Of a stretch of DNA of 64,000 nucleotides, positions 17,420-24,654 are shown one piece after another. This DNA comes from Salinibaculum rarum (GTDB lineage: Archaea; Halobacteriota; Halobacteria; Halobacteriales; Haloarculaceae). The position numbers and the translations under genes were made by a program. The DNA lies in assembly GCF_030505615.1 (NCBI RefSeq), contig NZ_CP129992.1, positions 1,860,001 through 1,924,000 on the forward strand. The letters are read 5' to 3'. The stretch's first letter is position 1, and every line of letters starts with the position of its first letter. Below the pieces are notes generated by a model that saw only the letters and a list, made by a program, of their open reading frames with translations, was not told the origin of the DNA and did no database searches.

Positions 17420-17865
17420 TGACTGACCGTGCTGTCTCGACGACACTGGGCTACGTGCTAACGCTCTCGATAGCCGCGCTTCTGGTCGGGGGACTGCTCT
17501 CCGCAGGCGCTGGATTCGTGACGACCCAGCGCGACGTCGTTATCAGAGAGGAGATGTCGGTCGTCGGTCAGCAACTCTCCGCGAACGTCGAACAGGCCGA
17601 CCGACTGGTCAACGCCAGTAACGCAAGCGTCGGCGGGAGTCCAGTCGTGCAGGTCAACCAGACGTTCCCAGAGACGGTGGCACGTTCGCAGTACGACATC
17701 AGATTAAACAACCAAACTGACCAGCTGATTTTGAGCAGTACGGATCCCGAACAGACAATCGTCGTGAACGTCACGACGAGTACGAAACTCGGAAACTCGA
17801 CCGCCAGAGGCGGCGAGATAACGGTCCGGTACGCCGGCAACAAACTGGTGATCGACAATGTGTGA
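17419..17865 (+). CDS. Pilin-like secreted protein (RAVSTTLGYVL type)
   Basis: A 148-residue protein. Its ATG shares one base with the preceding TAA stop. The N-terminus is TDRAVSTTLGYVLTLSIAAL, a short charged start and an uncleaved-looking or PibD-type helix, as in haloarchaeal pilins that begin R-A-V-S. The exported part carries sequons (NASNAS, NQT, NVT, NST). It resembles the family I recall as DUF7266. It overlaps the next gene by 8 nt. Confidence 0.8.
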   Translation: MTDRAVSTTLGYVLTLSIAALLVGGLLSAGAGFVTTQRDVVIREEMSVVGQQLSANVEQADRLVNASNASVGGSPVVQVNQTFPETVARSQYDIRLNNQTDQLILSSTDPEQTIVVNVTTSTKLGNSTARGGEITVRYAGNKLVIDNV

Positions 17866-18604
17866 CGACCGTGCAGTCAGCGAAATACTGGGCTACTCGC
17901 TCGTCTTCACACTCGTCATAACGTCGGTCGCCTTCATCTCTGTCGGCGGTCTCGCCGGGTATCAGAGCGCCGAGAACTTCGAACGCCAGACTAACTCCCA
18001 GAAGGCCTTCGACGTGATGCACAACAATCTGGAGGACATCTACTACCAGGGAGCGCCGAGTCGGGGCACGGAGATTGACCTCGGTGAAACCTCGCTCACA
18101 CTCGCGGACCCCATCTCTCTCAACGTCACACTCAATGGTACTAACAACGAGGAAAACTTCACTATCACGTCACGCCCGCTCGTTCAAAGTCTGGGTGATG
18201 GCAACAAACTTGTCTACGAAGCAGGCGCTGTGTTTCAGACGACTCGGGACGGTGGTGTTGTCCGACAGCAACCACCGATGCTTCTGCGCAACAATACGGC
18301 ACACATCATCGCAGCGAATATCAGTGAACCAGCCGCTCGAAGCGTCAGCAGTGGAACCGTACTGATACGCGCTCAATCGCAGGACCGATTCTTACGCTAC
18401 CAGAACACGTCACGGCAAAAGAATGTCTCCCTCACTCTCAACATCACATCCCCACGAAGCGAACTCTGGTACGAGTATCTTGACAACACGGCTACGTTCC
18501 GCGGGGACTGTACCTTGTCCGGGGATTTCGTTAGCTGTGGCCCCGTCAACCTAGAGCAAGGCTACCTCGTTGAGGTGCGTCTCGCTTTCATCTTCGATCG
18601 GTAA
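17858..18604 (+). CDS. Pilin-like secreted protein (RAVSEILGYSLVF type)
   Basis: A 248-residue protein beginning CDDRAVSEILGYSLVFTLVI. The R-A-V-S-E/P-x-x-G pattern is that of haloarchaeal PilA-type pilins, with Glu in the pilin position. The ectodomain ends with a Cys pair (GDCTLSGDFVSCG) that could form a disulfide near the C-terminus, reminiscent of the D-region of bacterial pilins. It is the last gene of the five-gene overlapping set and converges, with a 1-bp gap, on the 18606-20066 gene. Confidence 0.8.
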   Translation: MCDDRAVSEILGYSLVFTLVITSVAFISVGGLAGYQSAENFERQTNSQKAFDVMHNNLEDIYYQGAPSRGTEIDLGETSLTLADPISLNVTLNGTNNEENFTITSRPLVQSLGDGNKLVYEAGAVFQTTRDGGVVRQQPPMLLRNNTAHIIAANISEPAARSVSSGTVLIRAQSQDRFLRYQNTSRQKNVSLTLNITSPRSELWYEYLDNTATFRGDCTLSGDFVSCGPVNLEQGYLVEVRLAFIFDR

Positions 18605-18605
18605 C

Positions 18606-20066
18606 TCACTCGTCGCTTACGGTTATTATGTTGGTCGTTACGTGTAGGTACTGTAGTCGGGTTATCTCGTCAGACTGGACGTCCAGACGGATGTCGTTTA
18701 CGTCTGAGCTGTAATTGAAATCTGTTGCTGGTTTTCCATTGTCAGTGTACGTCTGACAGACAAGCCCGCCAGTGATATTCGGGCTTCCATTGATCGTACA
18801 ATCTGACCGTGGTGCGTAAATGAGCCCGGTAAACGACGAACTCCCGCTGATAGTAAACTCTCCGTCGGAGTGGATAATAACGCTCGCTTCTGATGGGTTA
18901 CCGTTTACGTCGTTGTACGCTTGGGGTTCGAAATTTTCGCGTGCGTAGGCTGTGACCGTGTGCGGGTCGTCGACATCCTCGATAGTGACCGTCCCCGGTT
19001 CGTAGTCGCCGTTCACGACGATACTCACGTTGCCATCCGGATCATCAACGGTGATGTCGCTGCTGTAATCTCCGTCTATCCAGAATGTTCCCGAGCTTGT
19101 GATCGAACTACTGAGTGAATTACACGCTGACGCGTTGTTTTTACACTTGTCGATGCGGTCCTCGATTCGGTCATCCAGAGAGGGATAGCTTACACCTTCT
19201 GTATTTGGCGTCGGTTCGTCCCCAGCACCGTTGGTTTCGATACCATCTGGGTCTGTCGTTGCGACAGCGTTCTCGTACTCTTCTTCGAACGGCGGGACGA
19301 GCGAAATTGTCACCGTCTGCTCCTCGTGATTGTAGGTCACGTCGCCTTCGGTTCGTTCGACGAAGTAACTACCCCAGCCTCTGTAGTACTTACTCTTGAC
19401 CGTTACGTTGACCTTTGTTCCGTTAACCGGATTTATGAATTCTTTCTGTGACTGGTCCGGGAAATGCTGAGCAGTCTCGTTGTGTGTGATTACCGCTTCG
19501 TCGTTCAGCGATCCATCACCACGAACCGTTATCAGAGGAAGTGTCAGTGTCCGGTCGCGGTAGTGGAATTCTGGCGGAGACACCATTATCGAATTACCGC
19601 CTTCGCTGGCCCGCCAAACGCCACCGCCCTGATACGCGATTGTCCGTTCTCCGCTCGTATAGATGAGTGCACCCATCGTCTCGTTGAAAATCAACTTGGA
19701 ACCTCCAGAAGCGTTGACGTACGAGACGTTCATCCACCCCGTGTCCTTTTTCAGCGTATATGCTCCGCCGGTGCTCCCAGGGATAGCAACTCTTTGTGTG
19801 TCGGTATTTCCAAGTGCAACCAACGCTGCCTTCGAGTCAAACTGTGTCAGTACTTTTTCGGCACGGTCGTTATTGAGATTCTCCTGTGCGTCACCGAGTG
19901 CTGTTGCACCGAGAGCAACGATGAGTACTGAACCAACGATGACGAAACCGAAGACAAGGGCGACACCTATCACGCTTGACTGGGCGCGCACACGCTGACG
20001 GCGTGACTGCTTCCCGATTCGGCCCCCCTCTTCTTGGTCACTTTGCCCTCGGTCAGACGCCACCAT
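18606..20066 (-). CDS. Large pilin-like surface protein with C-terminal repeat-type domain
   Basis: A 486-residue secreted protein. A basic N-terminus (SRRQRVR) precedes AQSSVIGVALVFGFVIVGSV, a class III-like signal helix. After an N-terminal ectodomain (about 50-270) come a Cys-containing linker (DKCKNNASACNS) and a C-terminal region of short beta-type segments, including SSSFTGLIYAPRSDCTINGS and ITGGLVCQTY. This x-G-x-I-Y-A-P pattern is seen in surface proteins associated with bacterial PilX/Tad pili, and the N-terminal half resembles the haloarchaeal family I recall as DUF7289. It converges on the five pilin-like genes and could be a tip adhesin or stalk protein; this role is inferred. Confidence 0.78.
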   Translation of the reverse strand: MVASDRGQSDQEEGGRIGKQSRRQRVRAQSSVIGVALVFGFVIVGSVLIVALGATALGDAQENLNNDRAEKVLTQFDSKAALVALGNTDTQRVAIPGSTGGAYTLKKDTGWMNVSYVNASGGSKLIFNETMGALIYTSGERTIAYQGGGVWRASEGGNSIMVSPPEFHYRDRTLTLPLITVRGDGSLNDEAVITHNETAQHFPDQSQKEFINPVNGTKVNVTVKSKYYRGWGSYFVERTEGDVTYNHEEQTVTISLVPPFEEEYENAVATTDPDGIETNGAGDEPTPNTEGVSYPSLDDRIEDRIDKCKNNASACNSLSSSITSSGTFWIDGDYSSDITVDDPDGNVSIVVNGDYEPGTVTIEDVDDPHTVTAYARENFEPQAYNDVNGNPSEASVIIHSDGEFTISGSSSFTGLIYAPRSDCTINGSPNITGGLVCQTYTDNGKPATDFNYSSDVNDIRLDVQSDEITRLQYLHVTTNIITVSDE

Positions 20067-20320
20067 CTCACGGAGAGTTGGGTGCCCGCACTAATAAACA
20101 GTCTGGCCAACCCCAAATTCTGTGACTGAGCCGTCGTCGCGAAAGAGAAACCGTTAACACCGCGGATAGACTCCACACAGACGGGAACGCACGGCCGCAA
20201 ATCTGACTCGCCGTCCGCTTGGGCGGCTTGGGATTGCGGCAGTGTTCGCGTCACACGACGCAAACACACGGCGACAACTATCGCCAGTCACCAAGCGGTC
20301 TGTGCAGTTCCAATCTACAC

Positions 20321-20785
20321 ATGGCACGAATGCACTCACGCCGCCGTGGCTCGTCCGACTCGGACAAGCCGGTGGCAGACGACCCCCCGGAGTGGAGTGA
20401 CGTAGCGGAAAATGCAATCGAAGAACGCGTCGTCGAACTGGCCGAACAGGGCCACAGCCCCAGTCAAATCGGGCTGAAGCTCCGTGACGAAGGTGTCGAG
20501 GGGACCTCGATACCCGACGTCAAGCTCGCGACAGGTAAGAAAGTCACCGAGATTCTCGAGGAAAACGAGGCAACGCCGGAGTTCCCCGAGGACCTCCGGA
20601 ACCTCATGGAGCAGGCAATCGGCCTGCGCGAACACATGGACGAGAATCAGACGGACTACCAGAACAAGCGCGCGCTCCAGAACACGGAGGCGAAGATTCG
20701 CCGCCTCGTCGGCTACTACCAGGGTGACGAACTCGACGAGGACTTCACCTACAGCTACGACAAGGCCAAGGAACTGCTCGAATAG
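20321..20785 (+). CDS. rps15: 30S ribosomal protein S15
   Basis: A 154-residue archaeal S15 (S13e family). The ATG at 20321 gives the conserved start MARMHSRRRGSSDSDKPV. The body shows SPSQIGLKLRDEGVEGTSIPD and the C-terminal IRRLVGYYQ segment of the rRNA-binding helices. It is the first gene of a four-gene operon followed directly by the RecJ-like gene (stop TAG at 20783-20785, next ATG at 20786). Length is normal for archaea. Confidence 0.97.
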   Translation: MARMHSRRRGSSDSDKPVADDPPEWSDVAENAIEERVVELAEQGHSPSQIGLKLRDEGVEGTSIPDVKLATGKKVTEILEENEATPEFPEDLRNLMEQAIGLREHMDENQTDYQNKRALQNTEAKIRRLVGYYQGDELDEDFTYSYDKAKELLE

Positions 20786-21907
20786 ATGTCCACGACCGGT
20801 CGTCCCGACGCGAACGCCCCTGCCGCGAGCGACGTCGCCGCGCGCCTCGCCGACGCGGAGTTTGTCCGCCTCGTCGCTGCCGCCGACGGCGACGCCGTCG
20901 CCGCCACGGGACTGTTCGCACGCACGCTCGACGCACGCGACACGCCGTATCAGGCGACAGTCGCACCGCTCCCCGAGCGTGCCGACCGGGCGACCGACGC
21001 CGACCTGACCGTCTCCATCGGCCGCGCGGCCGCGACTGCCGACCTCACGCTGGGTGTCGAGACAGTCGCCAGCGCGACAGCCTTCGAGGCCGCAAGCGAG
21101 ATCGGGTCACCGGACCCGCTGCTCGCACTCGCCGGCATCGTCGCCGCGGGCGAAGTCCCCAGTGGCACACCGCTCGAAGCGGCCCAGGCGATGGGTCTCG
21201 AACGCAGACCCGGTGTCGCGATTCCGACGGCGGACCTCGTCGATGGACTCGCACACTCGACGCTCGTGGCCGCACCGTTTTCCGGAAGCGAGGACGCCAC
21301 AGCCGACCTCCTCGCGGAGTTCGACACCGACCAGCGCGACGAGGAAACCCGGCGACGAATCGCGTCGCTGGTCGCACTCGCCGTCGCTGGCGACGAACAC
21401 GGCACCGAGCAGGGCACGCGCGCTGTCGAACGGATGCTCCGGCCCTACGTCGGCGGTCCCTTCGAGACCATCGGCGGGTACGCCGACGTCCTCGATGCCG
21501 TCGCGCGCGAGCGTCCCGGGCTTGCCGTTGCGCTCGCTGTCGGTAGTCTCGACACCGAGACTGCCCTCGATAGCTGGCGAACCCACGGCAAGCGCGCCCA
21601 CGCTGCACTCTCGACTGCAAGAACTGGCCGCTACGACGGGCTGTTCGTCGTCCGCTGTGACGACCCGGCCCCGGTCGGTACCGTCGCCCGCCTCGCGCGG
21701 GACTTTCGCTCACCGGAACCGGTCGTTCTCGTCGTCGCAGACGACGAGGCGGCAGCTCTCGGGCCGGCAGAGGCGGCAATCGGCGACGCGATGGAAACGG
21801 CCATCCAGACAGTCGACGGCGAGGCTGCGGGTACCCCGACGCGGGGGCGCGCACGCTTTGCTGCCGACGAGACCGAGTTCGTCCTCGCGTTCAGGGAGGC
21901 ACAATGA
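20786..21907 (+). CDS. RecJ-like (DHH superfamily) protein, probably not a nuclease
   Basis: A 373-residue, very acidic and Ala-rich protein. The N-terminal VAAADGDAVAATGLFARTLD looks like a degenerate DHH motif I (normally D-x-D-G), and GRARFAADETEFVLAFREAQ at the C-terminus is like a DHHA1 end. I see no DHH triplet or other complete metal-binding motif, so nuclease activity is doubtful. In haloarchaea this gene is normally annotated RecJ-like and sits between rps15 and pcc1. Inactive RecJ relatives act as GINS/Cdc45-type scaffolds elsewhere, but that role here is speculation. The start abuts the rps15 stop; the end overlaps pcc1 by 4 nt. Confidence 0.75.
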   Translation: MSTTGRPDANAPAASDVAARLADAEFVRLVAAADGDAVAATGLFARTLDARDTPYQATVAPLPERADRATDADLTVSIGRAAATADLTLGVETVASATAFEAASEIGSPDPLLALAGIVAAGEVPSGTPLEAAQAMGLERRPGVAIPTADLVDGLAHSTLVAAPFSGSEDATADLLAEFDTDQRDEETRRRIASLVALAVAGDEHGTEQGTRAVERMLRPYVGGPFETIGGYADVLDAVARERPGLAVALAVGSLDTETALDSWRTHGKRAHAALSTARTGRYDGLFVVRCDDPAPVGTVARLARDFRSPEPVVLVVADDEAAALGPAEAAIGDAMETAIQTVDGEAAGTPTRGRARFAADETEFVLAFREAQ

Positions 21908-22146
21908 GACGGGCGACCATCCGGACGACCCACGGTGACGGGGAGACAGCGCGTGCTCTCGCGCGCGCCGTCGAACCGGACAACACCGACGAGATGGACA
22001 CGCAGGTCATCGACGAGACAGTCGAGACGACAATCGCCCGGGAGACGACCGGCGGACTCCATTCGACAGTCGACGACTACGTCGTCAACCTCACAGTCGC
22101 AGCACAGCTTACCGACCAACAGACACCAGACAACAATCATGAGTGA
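21904..22146 (+). CDS. pcc1: KEOPS complex subunit Pcc1
   Basis: An 80-residue protein with the Pcc1 fold's pattern: MRRATIRTTHGDGETARALA, central RAVEPDNTDEMDTQVIDETV, and the C-terminal strand-helix STVDDYVVNLTVAAQLT. Pcc1 is the dimerising subunit of the KEOPS complex, which makes the t6A modification at position 37 of tRNAs reading ANN codons. Its location between the RecJ-like gene and rps3ae is the usual haloarchaeal order. It overlaps both neighbours (4 and 8 nt). Confidence 0.9.
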   Translation: MRRATIRTTHGDGETARALARAVEPDNTDEMDTQVIDETVETTIARETTGGLHSTVDDYVVNLTVAAQLTDQQTPDNNHE

Positions 22147-22789
22147 ACGCTCAGTATCCCGACAGAAGCAAGAGAAGCGGTGGTACGACGTGCTCGCCCC
22201 GGAGCAGTTCGGCCGGGAAGAGCTCGGCGAAACACCGGCAGACGAATCGGAGAAGGTCCTCGGACGGACCATCCAAACCACGCTTGGCGACCTTCGGAAC
22301 GAAGCCAGCGAGAACAACACGAAACTGACCTTCAAGATCAACGAGGTTGCCTCGGACACGGCCTACACCGAGTTCGTCAAACACGAACTCACCCGTGACT
22401 ACCTGCGCAGCCTCGTTCGCCGTGGCTCCTCGAAAGTCGGCGCCTACATCACGGTGCTGACCACCGACGACTACCGCGTCCAGATTCAGCCCGTCGCGCT
22501 GACCACGAAAGACGCCGACGAGAGCCAGGAGAAGGCAATCCGTCGCCAGATGATCGACATCGTCGAAGAGGCCGCAGCCGAGCGGACCTTCGAGGACCTC
22601 ATCGACAGCATCGTCGAGGGGCGTCTCTCCTCGGCAATCTACAACGAGGCAAAGACCATCTACCCGCTTCGCCGCGTCGAAATCCAGAAGACGACGCTCG
22701 AAGCCCACCCCGAAGAAGTCGCTGCCGAAGAAGAGACCAGCGTCGACGTGGACGAAGAAGACGTCGAAGTCGACGTCGACGACGAGTAG
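22139..22789 (+). CDS. rps3ae: 30S ribosomal protein S3Ae
   Basis: A 216-residue archaeal/eukaryotic-type small-subunit protein (S1e family). The ATG at 22139 begins MSERSVSRQKQEKRWYDVLA, and KWYDV-like residues are the family's N-terminal hallmark. FKINEVASDTAYTEFVKHEL and the IYPLRRVEIQKTTLE segment are conserved. It ends in an acidic tail (DEEDVEVDVDDE), a haloarchaeal trait. It overlaps pcc1 by 8 nt and is the last gene of the operon. Confidence 0.96.
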   Translation: MSERSVSRQKQEKRWYDVLAPEQFGREELGETPADESEKVLGRTIQTTLGDLRNEASENNTKLTFKINEVASDTAYTEFVKHELTRDYLRSLVRRGSSKVGAYITVLTTDDYRVQIQPVALTTKDADESQEKAIRRQMIDIVEEAAAERTFEDLIDSIVEGRLSSAIYNEAKTIYPLRRVEIQKTTLEAHPEEVAAEEETSVDVDEEDVEVDVDDE

Positions 22790-22811
22790 CGGCCGCGTTT
22801 TTCGCCCGCGA

Positions 22812-23276
22812 CTATTGCGTTTCGGGCGTCGCCGTCACGGTACCCGAAGACTCAGCATCGCCAGTGACCGTCACAGAGCCGGCCATGCCGCTGGGTTCGT
22901 GCGGGATACAGACGTACGCGTGGGTGCCCGGGACGGTAAACTCCCGCTCGTAGGTTTCACCCTGGCCGAGCCGGCCGCCGGCCGACGAGCGCCATGCCTC
23001 GCGCGCCGCTGACTCGGAGTCGAAGTCGCCAGTCGCCCAGTAGTCGGCCTCTGACGGAATTTCCTCTTCGTAAGCGGTCACCGTGTGTCCCTGTTTGCTG
23101 GTGTTTTTCCAGACGACGGTCGTGCCGGGCTCGACTTCGAGGGCCATCGGCCTGAACGCTCGTGTGCTCATCCCGATGTCGTAGTCGCCCCGGTCGGCAC
23201 TGCCGCCGATACAGCCAGCGACGGTCACTGTGGCGCCGATTCCGGCCGCGCTCTGGAGGAACGTCCGGCGGTCCAT
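22812..23276 (-). CDS. Halocyanin-like blue-copper lipoprotein
   Basis: A 154-residue Tat lipoprotein: RR at residues 3-4 (DRRTFL) and lipobox VAGC with Cys22. The cupredoxin domain shows the type-1 copper ligands His64 (QGHTVTAY), Cys123, His126 (YVCIPHE) and Met131 (GMAGSV). It would carry electrons at the outer face of the membrane. It is convergent with rps3ae (22 bp apart) and divergent from the HEAT-repeat gene. A stretch of about 25 residues between the first His and the Cys (ADYWATGDFDSESAAREAW) is longer than in simple plastocyanins. Its redox partner is unknown. Confidence 0.9.
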   Translation of the reverse strand: MDRRTFLQSAAGIGATVTVAGCIGGSADRGDYDIGMSTRAFRPMALEVEPGTTVVWKNTSKQGHTVTAYEEEIPSEADYWATGDFDSESAAREAWRSSAGGRLGQGETYEREFTVPGTHAYVCIPHEPSGMAGSVTVTGDAESSGTVTATPETQ

Positions 23277-23358
23277 ACTCTTTCTCGGGCCTGGCGAGAC
23301 AAAGACTACTCGATTTCAAAGGGAAACGCTCTTGGCCCGAACCGACGCACGTTCGGAT

Positions 23359-24606
23359 ATGAGCAACGGCGAGGACGACACTGACGACGCCGAACCCGCC
23401 GGCGCACTCGACCCGGACGACCTCGAAACCCGGCTCGACGACGCCGCCGAGGCACTCGAAAACGCCGAGACAGAGGCCGACCTCGACACTATCGAGACGA
23501 CCCTCGACGCCATCGAGGAGGACCTCGAGGCCGCGGACCTCCCAGAACCGGAGGACGACGACGAGGAAGACCCACAGGAGGCCATGGAGAGTCGCCTCTC
23601 GGACCTCCGGAACGACTTAGAAGAGCAACGCGGCCCCTACGTTTCGGACGTGACCGACATCGTCGACGACGAGGTCGCGACCATCCGTGACACGCGCTGG
23701 ACCGAAGACGGCGAGTCCGAGGTCGCCGAGGCCGCCAGTGCGTTTGGCGAGTCAATCAGCGAGACACTCGATGCCCCGCTGTCGGTCGACACCGACGACA
23801 TCGAGGAAATCGCCGACGAACTCGAAACCACGAGCGAGACTATCGGCGACACCGACTTCGACCCAGACGAGGACGCAGAGATTATTAGCGAACTCCTCGA
23901 TGCCGCCCAGCAACTCTCGGACGACATCGACGCGGCCGAGGAGTGGGACGACCTGACCGTCCGCGAGCAACTCCAGGCCCAGGGCTTTTACGACGTTCTC
24001 GACTCCGAGAACCGCAAGGATTACCCTGCCGAGTGGAACGCGGTCAAACTCTACACGCAGGAGAAGGACATCGAGCCGATTCTCACCGCACTCGACCGGT
24101 TCGAGTCGGACTTCATGGAGGAGAATATCCTCTCGGCGCTCGAACAAATCGCCCCCGAAGAGGCGTTCGAGCCGATTCACGAACTCGCCCAGAAGCGCAA
24201 CATCCAGCCCATCCGCATTCTCGGTCGCATCGGTGACGACCGCGCCTGCGAGACGCTGCATGACTTCCTCGGCGGCGGCGACGTGAAACTGGAGAAGACG
24301 ACGCTTCGCGCACTCGGCACCATCGGCAGCGAGGAGTCGACACAGGCCGTCGCGAACCGTCTCGTGGCCGACAACGCCGAAATCCGCTCGCTGGCTGCGC
24401 GCGCGCTGGGTCTCATCGGTGACACACGTGCCATCGATCCACTCGCACGCGTCCTCGACGAGGACGACGCCGACGAGGTCCGCGCCAGCGCGGCGTGGGC
24501 ACTCAACCAGATTGGCACCGAAGCCGCCCTCGACTCCGCCGCAGAGTACGCTGACGACCGGTCCTACATCGTGCAGGTCGAAGCCGAGAAGGCGACCGGC
24601 GCCTGA
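23359..24606 (+). CDS. HEAT-repeat protein with acidic N-terminal domain
   Basis: A 415-residue protein, start at ATG 23359. Residues 1-200 are highly acidic and probably helical or coiled-coil (EADLDTIETTLDAIEEDLEA). From about residue 215 come roughly 30-residue alpha-helical HEAT/PBS-lyase repeats, for example AQKRNIQPIRILGRIGDD, TTLRALGTIGSEESTQAVAN, IRSLAARALGLIGDTRAIDP and VRASAAWALNQIGTEAALDS. HEAT repeats act as protein-binding scaffolds. Nothing in the sequence identifies a partner. It is common in haloarchaea next to the S3Ae region, as far as I recall. Confidence 0.85.
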   Translation: MSNGEDDTDDAEPAGALDPDDLETRLDDAAEALENAETEADLDTIETTLDAIEEDLEAADLPEPEDDDEEDPQEAMESRLSDLRNDLEEQRGPYVSDVTDIVDDEVATIRDTRWTEDGESEVAEAASAFGESISETLDAPLSVDTDDIEEIADELETTSETIGDTDFDPDEDAEIISELLDAAQQLSDDIDAAEEWDDLTVREQLQAQGFYDVLDSENRKDYPAEWNAVKLYTQEKDIEPILTALDRFESDFMEENILSALEQIAPEEAFEPIHELAQKRNIQPIRILGRIGDDRACETLHDFLGGGDVKLEKTTLRALGTIGSEESTQAVANRLVADNAEIRSLAARALGLIGDTRAIDPLARVLDEDDADEVRASAAWALNQIGTEAALDSAAEYADDRSYIVQVEAEKATGA

Positions 24607-24654
24607 TACGTTCCGGCCGAGATTTTATAGTCCAGTCCGCGACCAGCCCTGCCC

